Source: Candidatus Muproteobacteria bacterium
GTDB taxonomy: Bacteria; Pseudomonadota; Gammaproteobacteria; Acidiferrobacterales; Sulfurifustaceae
Assembly (NCBI GenBank): GCA_023266455.1
Contig: JAHFQD010000033.1
Coordinates: 1 to 10,349 of the forward strand
Length of the DNA: 10,349 nucleotides
Reading direction: 5' to 3'
Below are positions 1 through 5,277 of this stretch, piece after piece (the stretch's first letter is position 1; every line of letters starts with the position of its first letter). Below the pieces are notes generated by a model. That model was not told where the DNA came from. It did not search any database and worked only from the letters and a program-made list of their open reading frames with translations. The position numbers and the translations under genes were made by a program.

Positions 1-2
1 AA

Positions 3-518
3 TCAAGCGATGAAGAAGTCGCGGCAAGAGCCGAACTTGGATCGATGCTCATGCCTGGTTATGGAATCCCTGAAGCGCTTGAAATCGGCGGTGCGACGGG
101 TACAGGAATGATATTGCTCGATGTAATTCCTTTTCTGAAACCAGCGAAAATTGCGGGAAAAATTTGTAAGGTTGCAAAGAAAGCAGCTCTACCTTCTAAG
201 CTCTATCATTATACTCAAGCAAAAAATGTACCCAGCATTCTCGAAAACGGTTTGCAACCAGGCATGGCAGGAAAAATTTTTGCTACACCGAACGGCGCTT
301 ACTCTCCTATTGAAGCGCAAATGAATCTTGCTTTATCACCCAATCGCGGTCTTTCCGGTGCATTGTTGGAAATCGACACGGCAGCGCTTCAATCCATGGG
401 AATCAAACCAAGTGCTGGTCCAATACGCGTGTTGCCTACGTCTAACGCTATGGGTGGCGGAACCGAGATAATTTTTAACCGTGCCATTCCACCGTCAGCT
501 ATTCGTCAGGTGCGCTAA
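3..518 (+). CDS. C-terminal part of a polymorphic toxin with ADP-ribosyltransferase-like tip (5' end outside window)
   Basis: The frame is open from the left edge, so this is the 3' end of a longer gene. The visible part starts with a small, Gly-rich hydrophobic stretch (about nt 60-160, GGATGTGMILLDVIPF), as often seen just before a toxin tip. A compact domain follows. It opens with LYHYT (His codon 207-209), followed by SILENGLQPG, then a Gly-rich GGGTE segment (Glu codon 465-467) and a short end. An early HYT, an ILxxGL helix and a late Glu after glycines fit the H-Y-E group of ADP-ribosyltransferase toxins delivered as tips of RHS, T6SS or contact-dependent proteins. The immunity gene overlaps its stop. 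The delivery part is not visible, and ART activity is inferred from motifs only. Confidence 0.6.
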   Translation, partial: SSDEEVAARAELGSMLMPGYGIPEALEIGGATGTGMILLDVIPFLKPAKIAGKICKVAKKAALPSKLYHYTQAKNVPSILENGLQPGMAGKIFATPNGAYSPIEAQMNLALSPNRGLSGALLEIDTAALQSMGIKPSAGPIRVLPTSNAMGGGTEIIFNRAIPPSAIRQVR

Positions 519-883
519 TGATGACTAAGCAAGAAATTTTAGAAATTGTCAATAACATCCATGCTTCGATTCCGGAACGTCTTACCGGCAACGAAGAAAT
601 TGCCATTATTACGGAGCGCTTGCAATCAATAGTGTTGGAAGAACGTCAAACTATGATTGAGGTTCTACGAGATTGGATTTCAGTCCGCATCCCAGAAAAC
701 CAAAGAAAAAAAGATGATGGGAAAAAAGAAGGCACTCTATATCTTGCTTTGGAAGTCGCAAAAAAATATTCCTTGAAAGAACTACGCCCGGATATTGAAG
801 CGTTAATCGCGGATATTCATTCTGGCAAAACTTACCTCCCATACTATGAAGAGATGATTGCTAAGTATTTAAATTATTTGTAG
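518..883 (+). CDS. Probable immunity protein for the upstream toxin tip
   Basis: A 121-residue, soluble, mostly helical protein rich in Glu and Lys, without signal peptide or membrane segment. I do not recognise a named family. The case for immunity is its position: its ATG shares one base with the toxin stop (TAATG), so the two are translationally coupled, and a small acidic cytosolic protein right after a toxin tip is the standard cognate-immunity layout. A second ATG follows at once (521), so the true start could be either. The sequence is clearly more A/T-rich than the metabolic genes to the right (runs such as AAAAAAG), consistent with an exchanged cassette. Immunity is inferred; no active-site motif is visible or expected. 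Confidence 0.6.
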   Translation: MMTKQEILEIVNNIHASIPERLTGNEEIAIITERLQSIVLEERQTMIEVLRDWISVRIPENQRKKDDGKKEGTLYLALEVAKKYSLKELRPDIEALIADIHSGKTYLPYYEEMIAKYLNYL

Positions 884-956
884 CCAGGATCCACATGCGC
901 ATCGTCCCGGGGTGACAACTCCGGATGGAAATCCTCATCTACCGGTCAATCGATGA
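873..956 (+). pseudogene. Fossil 3' end of a displaced toxin tip
   Basis: This frame is closed upstream by TAA at 870-872 and ends with TGA at 954-956. From about 888 it reads as protein-like residues including PGVTTPDGNPH, rich in Pro, His and Gly as in the last residues of some secreted toxins. It has no start codon or ribosome binding site and begins inside the last codons of the preceding immunity gene. Its TGA overlaps the ATG of the next small gene as ATGA, the arrangement expected of a toxin/immunity junction. I infer that it is the remaining tail of an older toxin tip, cut off when the cassette to its left was inserted. The identity of that toxin cannot be told from about 23 residues. 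Confidence 0.4.
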
Positions 957-1183
957 AGCCAATGTTTAAATATGACGACGTTGTTAGGGTGCGTATGAGT
1001 GCGACTCCGGAAATGCGTCCTGGCGAGAAGGCTTGGATTGTCGGAGTATTCGAGAGTCAGCCGGGGAAATATTTTGAAAAATTCCCGGAAGGCGTTGTGT
1101 ACACGATAGAGTTTGAGGACGGCACTTCTACTGAGGCTCACGAAACGGACTTGGAACTAAGTAACCCGGACACAGCTAGGTAG
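953..1183 (+). CDS. Small hypothetical protein, candidate orphan immunity protein
   Basis: A 76-residue soluble protein (a start at the internal Met, 962, would give 73). The pattern is KYDDVVRVR, then PGEKAWIVGVF, then VVYTIEFEDGTSTEAHETDLEL. This alternation of short strands and turns suggests an SH3-like small beta barrel, a fold seen in several small immunity families. There is no Shine-Dalgarno sequence before 953; instead the ATG overlaps the TGA of the truncated frame 873-956 (ATGA), so it was probably once translated by coupling to a toxin gene. I cannot assign a family with certainty. It is followed by a palindromic repeat and a strong terminator, so it is the last gene of the toxin block. 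Confidence 0.55.
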   Translation: MKPMFKYDDVVRVRMSATPEMRPGEKAWIVGVFESQPGKYFEKFPEGVVYTIEFEDGTSTEAHETDLELSNPDTAR

Positions 1184-1191
1184 CGAGGTAG

Positions 1192-1218
1192 GGCGCAATA
1201 AGCGCAGCGCATTGCGCC
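1192..1218. repeat. REP-like palindromic element
   Basis: GGCGCAAT (1192-1199) and ATTGCGCC (1211-1218) are perfect inverted arms around an 11-base GC-rich centre, nine bases after the stop of the small gene. The TAGGG-CGCAAT...AGCGC-ATTGCGCC pattern resembles short palindromes scattered between genes in many gammaproteobacteria. Only one copy occurs in this window, so its repetitive nature is from memory, not seen here. Confidence 0.5.
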
Positions 1219-1235
1219 GCATGTCCAAACAAAAA

Positions 1236-1263
1236 GAAGCCGGCCATGCCGGCTTCTTTTTTT
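1236..1263 (+). terminator. Intrinsic terminator closing the toxin/immunity block
   Basis: Perfect 9-bp stem GAAGCCGGC / GCCGGCTTC (1236-1244 and 1248-1256) with a CAT loop, followed by seven T (1257-1263). The A run at 1231-1235 makes it usable from the minus strand as well. Its left part is the only readable signal between the orphan immunity gene and the convergent hydrolase gene. Confidence 0.9.
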
Positions 1264-1431
1264 AGCGGCTCGCCTGCGCGAACACGCCTTCCAACATGGT
1301 CATGCTGGATCAGTTACGCGGCAGCCACTACTGCATTTCGTGTTGAGAGACGTAAAGCAATGCGGTGGTTCTTGTGGATGCCAGCTCTGTTCTATGTGGT
1401 AGTGATGGGACTGATGATTAGCACCCTATGT

Positions 1432-2595
1432 TCATAATTCCGTCGTTAACGCCGGCTCTAATTTATTTATCGTCCAGCGGTACCTCACGAAAAATTCCTG
1501 CAACGTTTTCGTATACAGCACCGGTTCTTCTAGCGGTGCGAAATGTCCGCCGCGTGGCATTTTCACGTAGCGTTGAACGTTGAGGGTTCGTTCGGCCCAT
1601 TCCTTGGGGAATTGCGCTTCGCGAGGGAATAACGTGACGCCAACGGGTGTCTTGCTCTTTGTCTCGGGAATAGGACCGTTCGGGCCGTAGGATGCACGGG
1701 CTTCGTGCAGATACATACGCGCCGCGGAACCGGCGGTTTGCGTTACCCAATAGATCGTGATGTTGGTGAGCAACATGTCGCGCCCGCCGAAGGCGGATTC
1801 GACATCGTGGGAAGCCGAGCCGATGTCGATCATGCTGATAATCCACGACGCCAGGCCGACGGGTGAGTCGTTCAAAGCCGGTGCGATCGTTTGCGGTTTA
1901 GTCGCATGCACCATGGCGTAAGCGCCGTTTACCATCCACCACTGTTGAACGAAGCGGGCGAATTCTTGTTCGTCCTTTGTCATTGTCGAGAAGTCTTCGT
2001 TACCTCTGGGGTATCCAACGTCGGTTAGATGAATGGCAATCACTTTGTCGGCGTGTTGCCGCGTTAGCGCCCTTGCCACAATAGAGCCATGGTCGCCGCC
2101 AGCGGCAAAGAATTTTTTATATCCTAATATTTCCACCATCAACTTCGCATACAGATCCGCGACGACGGCCGAGGCGGCGGGTTTGCGATCGGAAAAACCA
2201 TGGCCGGGTAGAGAGGGGACGATCACGTCGAACGGCATATCTGCGTCGCTCAACATCGGTATTACTTTCTGATAACGATAGAACCCGTCCGGCCAGCCGT
2301 GAAGTAAAAGCAATGGTAATGCGTTTGGTTTATTCGATTTGACGTGCACGAAATGTAATGTCGTGCCGTCGACGTTGGCAGTGAATTGCGGAAGCTTGTT
2401 AAGTTCTGCTTCGTGTTTGCGCCAGTCGTACTGCCCTTGCCAATAGTCCACCAACTTTTTCAGGTATTCCAAGTTGGTGCCCATACTCCATTCGGCGCTG
2501 TTTTCCTGGTCCGGCCAGCGAGTACGTTGCAAGCGCGTCTTAAGATCATCTAGGACGGATTGTTCTACATGGATTGAGAAAGGTTTGGGCGGCAT
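1432..2595 (-). CDS. Epoxide hydrolase-family alpha/beta hydrolase (EHN + abhydrolase)
   Basis: A 387-residue protein of the microsomal/juvenile-hormone epoxide hydrolase type, which opens epoxides to diols through an aspartyl-ester intermediate. Residues about 4-105 match the EHN cap-lead domain (RLQRTRWPDQ, W36, the YLKKLVDYW helix). HGWP (99-102) is the oxyanion loop. The nucleophile elbow is GGDHG with D168. Probable ring-opening tyrosines lie in the cap (YW at 282-283, Y295 in ARMYLHE). E326 is a likely acid and H351 in GGHFAPLEEP the base. No signal peptide is present, so it is cytosolic. The elbow has His where GGDWG is usual. The ATG has only a weak AGAAG-like site upstream. It stands alone, convergent with the toxin block; the natural substrate cannot be inferred. 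Confidence 0.88.
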   Translation of the reverse strand: MPPKPFSIHVEQSVLDDLKTRLQRTRWPDQENSAEWSMGTNLEYLKKLVDYWQGQYDWRKHEAELNKLPQFTANVDGTTLHFVHVKSNKPNALPLLLLHGWPDGFYRYQKVIPMLSDADMPFDVIVPSLPGHGFSDRKPAASAVVADLYAKLMVEILGYKKFFAAGGDHGSIVARALTRQHADKVIAIHLTDVGYPRGNEDFSTMTKDEQEFARFVQQWWMVNGAYAMVHATKPQTIAPALNDSPVGLASWIISMIDIGSASHDVESAFGGRDMLLTNITIYWVTQTAGSAARMYLHEARASYGPNGPIPETKSKTPVGVTLFPREAQFPKEWAERTLNVQRYVKMPRGGHFAPLEEPVLYTKTLQEFFVRYRWTINKLEPALTTEL

Positions 2596-2701
2596 AGAGG
2601 GTCTTCTGATTTATTGAATATATTGGTATGACCGGTGGTTCAGCGGAATAGTTTTGTTGCTGAAATAAATCAGCACGATTTGTCGAGTAATATCGTGATC
2701 G

Positions 2702-2908
2702 ATGGCACCACATTTAGGCGATGTAGCGTTTCATGAGGAAATGGGACGGAAGAATTGTCGATATATCCATATCGTGGATTTTGTAAGTCCTGGGTATACG
2801 ATCCCTTTTTATCCTTTAAATAGAATGGAACAATCCCTCGTGTCGATTAACGTCGTAAAAATGCCGGAAATGGAGAAAATCATTGCCATTCTTGCGGAGA
2901 GGAAATAG
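2702..2908 (+). CDS. Doubtful small ORF, 68 aa, unknown
   Basis: Open frame of 68 codons beginning at ATG with no convincing ribosome binding site; a TGA sits in frame six bases upstream. The ending (KMPEMEKIIAILAERK) looks like a plausible helix, and the middle (YIHIVDFVSPGY) like a strand and turn, but I recognise no family. It could be a real small gene, a decayed fragment or chance. It is listed because nothing else explains this stretch. Confidence 0.22.
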   Translation: MAPHLGDVAFHEEMGRKNCRYIHIVDFVSPGYTIPFYPLNRMEQSLVSINVVKMPEMEKIIAILAERK

Positions 2909-3008
2909 GTCGACGTTCCAAAATATTGCCTCTGTAAAGACCATCGTCAATCGGTAAAATGCCACCCGCAGCGGCAACAATGTTGCTGGTTTGATATCAA
3001 CCATTTCT

Positions 3009-3014
3009 AAGGAG
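3009..3014 (+). promoter_or_regulatory. Strong Shine-Dalgarno that fixes the start at 3021
   Basis: AAGGAG followed by six bases and ATG at 3021. An in-frame ATG at 2991 lies upstream of this site and would add ten non-hydrophobic residues; the site argues against it. Confidence 0.85.
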
Positions 3015-3020
3015 AAGGAA

Positions 3021-3596
3021 ATGAAGTCGAAGAAATCTATTTGGCTCGGCGGCGTGTTGGCAGGGCTGGTGGTGTTTGCTTGGGGATTCGTTAGCTGGAT
3101 GGCGCTTGGGTTTCACGAAGCGTCGATGAAGAACTTCAAAGACGAAACGGCGGTGAAGGCGGCGATCGAGGCGAATATCTCGGGACCGGGTATTTATGTA
3201 TTTCCAAATGGGCATGCCGGTACGGAAGGGATGTCGGCGGAGCAGAAGAAGGCGAAGCAGGATGCGGCGATGAAGCAGTGGCAGACGGGAACGAGCGCGT
3301 TTGTATCGGTGAATACCAGCCGCCCTGCGAATATGGGTATTTGCATGGGCATCGGGTTGGTGATTTGCCTTATCAGCGGCTTGATCGTCGCGTGGATGTT
3401 GTCGAAGACGACGGGGTTAAAATATTGGCACAAGGTGGGATTCGTTACGCTGATCGGCGTGACGGTCGCATTGTTGTCGTCAGGGGCGTATTGGAACTGG
3501 TGGGGATTCTCCGCTAGTTATATTTTCGCGGAAGTTCTCGATCACGTCGCGGCTTGGTATCTGGCTGGATTGGTTTTGGCGAAATTTAGTAAATAA
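3021..3596 (+). CDS. Hypothetical four-helix inner-membrane protein
   Basis: A 191-residue protein. The first helix (about 8-29, GGVLAGLVVFAWGFVSWMALG) is followed by a polar, probably periplasmic loop of about 75 residues containing FHEASMKNF, GIYVFPN and a Lys/Ala-rich stretch. Three more helices follow at roughly 105-127, 138-157 and 166-187, with an aromatic YWNWWGFSASY patch between the last two. I have seen similar proteins annotated only as hypothetical membrane proteins, with the same order of GF.SWM, GIYV.PN and NWWGFS landmarks; no function is known to me. The start is set by the AAGGAG site. It precedes argG but a hairpin separates them, so it is probably its own unit. Confidence 0.75.
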   Translation: MKSKKSIWLGGVLAGLVVFAWGFVSWMALGFHEASMKNFKDETAVKAAIEANISGPGIYVFPNGHAGTEGMSAEQKKAKQDAAMKQWQTGTSAFVSVNTSRPANMGICMGIGLVICLISGLIVAWMLSKTTGLKYWHKVGFVTLIGVTVALLSSGAYWNWWGFSASYIFAEVLDHVAAWYLAGLVLAKFSK

Positions 3597-3621
3597 CTGA
3601 AAACTTTTTCCCTCACCCCAA

Positions 3622-3645
3622 CCCTCTCCCGTGAACGGGAGAGGG
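3622..3645. repeat. CCCTCTCCCG hairpin upstream of argG
   Basis: Perfect 10-bp arms CCCTCTCCCG and CGGGAGAGGG around TGAA, within the familiar CCCTCACCCCAACCCTCTCC context seen between genes in many proteobacteria. No T run follows, only TTCTTCTTA further on. It could weakly terminate the membrane-protein transcript. A related hairpin lies just after argG (4958-4982). Confidence 0.65.
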
Positions 3646-3681
3646 GGCGGTTCTTCTTATTTGAGAGATCTCTTTACTTCT

Positions 3682-3686
3682 GGAGG
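3682..3686 (+). promoter_or_regulatory. Shine-Dalgarno pointing to a GTG start for argG
   Basis: GGAGG seven bases before GTG at 3694 is near-ideal. The two in-frame ATGs downstream have weaker sites: 3706 has GGTGAGAG-like bases, and 3718 has AAGG only three bases away. Confidence 0.55.
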
Positions 3687-3693
3687 GACAGCG

Positions 3694-4941
3694 GTGAGAG
3701 AACGTATGACAAGGTTTATGGCACAGAAAATTAAGAAGGTCGTTTTAGCGTATTCCGGTGGACTGGACACTTCCGTCATTCTCAAATGGCTGCAAGATAC
3801 GTACGACTGTGAAGTCGTGACGTTCACGGCCGATATCGGACAGGGTGAGGAATTGGAGCCGGCGCGAGTGAAGGCGAAGAAGGCGGGGGTGAAGCAGATC
3901 TTCATCGACGACCTAAAAGAAGAATTTGTGCGTGACTTCGTGTTTCCGATGTTCCGCGCGAACACGATTTACGAGGGCGAGTATTTGCTCGGCACATCGA
4001 TCGCGCGGCCGTTAATTGCGAAACGACAGATCGAGATCGCGAATAAAGTCGGCGCGGATGCGGTGTCGCACGGTGCGACGGGTAAGGGTAACGATCAGGT
4101 ACGTTTCGAACTGGGTTACTACGCTCTCAAGCCGGATGTCAAAGTCATCGCGCCATGGCGCGAGTGGAATCTGACCTCGCGCGAAAAATTGTTGACGTAT
4201 GCCGAGAAGAACGGAATCTCGATCGAAGGCAAGAAGAAGGGCGGTTCACCGTATTCGATGGACGCCAACTTGCTGCACATCTCTTACGAAGGCCGCATTC
4301 TCGAAGATCCCTCGCGCGAGCCGGAAGAAGATATGTGGCGTTGGACCGTGTCGCCGGAGAAGGCGCCGAACAAACCGGAATATGTTGAGTTGCAATACAA
4401 AGCGGGCGACATCGTCGCCGTGAACGGCAAGAAGATGACGCCAGCGAATGTGTTGGCGGCATTGAACCAGCTTGGCGGCAAGCACGGCGTTGGGCGGCTC
4501 GATCTGGTCGAGAACCGTTACGTCGGCATGAAGTCGCGCGGTTGCTACGAGACGCCGGGCGGCACGATCATGATGCGCGCGCATCGCGCGATCGAATCGA
4601 TCACGCTCGATCGCGAAGTGGCGCACTTGAAAGACGAGTTGATGCCGCGTTATGCCGCGTTGATTTACACCGGCTATTGGTGGAGCCCGGAGCGTAAGGC
4701 GATGCAGGTATTGATCGATCACACGCAGCAGCACGTGAATGGCAGCGTGCGGGTAAAGCTCTATAAAGGTAACGTCACGGTCGTTGGACGAGAGTCGAAA
4801 ACGGATTCGTTGTTCGATTCAACCATCGCGACATTCGAAGATGACGCCGGCGCCTACAACCAAGCGGATGCGGCGGGATTTATTAAGTTGAACGCGCTAC
4901 GAATGCGGATCGCTGCGAAACGGAAAAGGAAGAGTAAATAA
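3694..4941 (+). CDS. argG: Argininosuccinate synthase
   Basis: Catalyses citrulline + aspartate + ATP to argininosuccinate, the penultimate step of arginine synthesis, in the cytosol as a tetramer. The N-type ATP pyrophosphatase loop AYSGGLDTS is at residues 19-27, followed by [25 protein letters not shown] starts at residue 125, and the C-terminal synthetase domain with [31 protein letters not shown] and [17 protein letters not shown] is complete. The tail is very basic (KRKRKSK). Length is 415 from GTG 3694, 411 from ATG 3706 or 407 from ATG 3718. The last fits the usual ~400-residue type (not the longer E. coli form), but the GGAGG site favours 3694. No other arginine gene is nearby, so it is a single-gene unit. 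No ARG box is evident. Confidence 0.97.
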   Translation: MRERMTRFMAQKIKKVVLAYSGGLDTSVILKWLQDTYDCEVVTFTADIGQGEELEPARVKAKKAGVKQIFIDDLKEEFVRDFVFPMFRANTIYEGEYLLGTSIARPLIAKRQIEIANKVGADAVSHGATGKGNDQVRFELGYYALKPDVKVIAPWREWNLTSREKLLTYAEKNGISIEGKKKGGSPYSMDANLLHISYEGRILEDPSREPEEDMWRWTVSPEKAPNKPEYVELQYKAGDIVAVNGKKMTPANVLAALNQLGGKHGVGRLDLVENRYVGMKSRGCYETPGGTIMMRAHRAIESITLDREVAHLKDELMPRYAALIYTGYWWSPERKAMQVLIDHTQQHVNGSVRVKLYKGNVTVVGRESKTDSLFDSTIATFEDDAGAYNQADAAGFIKLNALRMRIAAKRKRKSK

Positions 4942-4957
4942 GAACAGGTGAGTCCGG

Positions 4958-4982
4958 GTCCCTCTCCAATGGGGAGAGGGAC
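4958..4982. repeat. CCCTCTCC hairpin downstream of argG
   Basis: Arms GTCCCTCTCC (4958-4967) and GGAGAGGGAC (4973-4982) are perfect with a five-base loop. It lacks a T run, so it is more likely a dispersed hairpin element than a classical terminator. Its core matches the hairpin before argG, and the pair brackets the gene. Confidence 0.65.
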
Positions 4983-5127
4983 TACCCCTATTCTCTGCCC
5001 GAAGGGAACGGGCCAAAAACGAGGTTGTTACCTAGTGAAATTGGCGCTTGCTTTCACTTCTCTCTCGTAGTCCCTCGATGATTTAACCCCAAACCCTTGA
5101 TTTCATTACCAGCTCGTCAATCTGACG

Positions 5128-5174
5128 CTTGGACAATGGCCACGATTTGCCGGCGATTTTGAAGCATTGTCAAG
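5128..5174. repeat. Inverted repeat upstream of the GGDEF-EAL gene
   Basis: CTTGGACAATG (5128-5138) and CATTGTCAAG (5165-5174) are complementary except for one extra G, separated by 26 bases. It could be a hairpin or a two-site operator. It ends just before the TATACT that might be a -10 element. Confidence 0.4.
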
Positions 5175-5218
5175 ACTATACTTTCGTTAATAGGGACGTT
5201 GATTTCCCGGCCACCAGG

Positions 5219-5274
5219 ATAGGTCGCCACATAAAGTCACCGCATGGTGACGCCTAGAAAGACGGGGTACCTAT
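5219..5274 (+). promoter_or_regulatory. Possible structured 5' leader of the GGDEF-EAL gene
   Basis: ATAGGT (5219-5224) can pair with ACCTAT (5269-5274), three bases before the ATG, closing a domain. Inside, GTCACC (5236-5241) pairs perfectly with GGTGAC (5246-5251) across a GCAT loop. The same GGTGAC can also pair with GTCGCC (5223-5228) with one wobble, in competition with the closing helix. No Shine-Dalgarno is obvious in the last 15 bases. This suggests translation control by RNA folding. It faintly recalls the c-di-GMP-I riboswitch (GGTGACGC, A-rich joining bases) but lacks its diagnostic core. Confidence 0.3.
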
Positions 5275-5277
5275 TTA

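Larger units (their letters stand above)
2596..3020. other. Gene-poor stretch between hydrolase and membrane protein
   Basis: This divergent intergenic region of 425 bases must hold the promoters of both flanking genes, but no clear -35/-10 pair stands out. Small inverted repeats are present: TTCAGC (2639-2644) against GCTGAA (2659-2664), CGATAT / ATATCG around 2759-2774, and GCAAC / GTTGC near 2974-2986. One weak open frame (2702-2908) is listed separately. Nothing else is recognisable. Confidence 0.5.
4942..5277. other. 336-base intergenic region between argG and the GGDEF-EAL gene
   Basis: It holds the second CCCTCTCC hairpin (4958-4982), a small GCCCG/CGGGC stem near 4998-5014, an imperfect inverted repeat (5128-5174) and a structured leader (5219-5274) before the next gene. 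TATACT at 5177-5182 is a fair -10 but lacks a matching -35 at the right distance. No convincing ORF is present. Confidence 0.6.

Noticed and set aside
1246..1437. Plus-strand ORF of 63 codons ending in a hydrophobic segment
   Set aside because: Its ATG lies in the terminator loop. A shorter version from ATG 1360 (25 residues, one hydrophobic stretch, GAGAG upstream) is conceivable as a membrane peptide, but nothing else supports it and it runs into the convergent hydrolase gene.
2816..3004. Minus-strand ORF of 62 codons
   Set aside because: No ribosome binding site or family-like pattern, and it overlaps the leader and start region of the membrane-protein gene.
4246..4734. Minus-strand frame of 162 codons opposite argG
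   Set aside because: It lies fully inside a well-supported gene, and its composition (Arg, His, Ala) is what reverse reading of this codon use gives.
5167..5193. Promoter TTGTCA ... TAATAG before the GGDEF-EAL gene
   Set aside because: The spacer is only 15 bases and the -10 is poor; TATACT nearby has no -35 at the right distance.
5219..5274. Firm call of a c-di-GMP-I (GEMM) riboswitch
   Set aside because: The GGCAAACC-type half and the tetraloop/receptor arrangement are not present; only GGTGACGC and A-rich joins recall it. It was kept as an unassigned structured leader.
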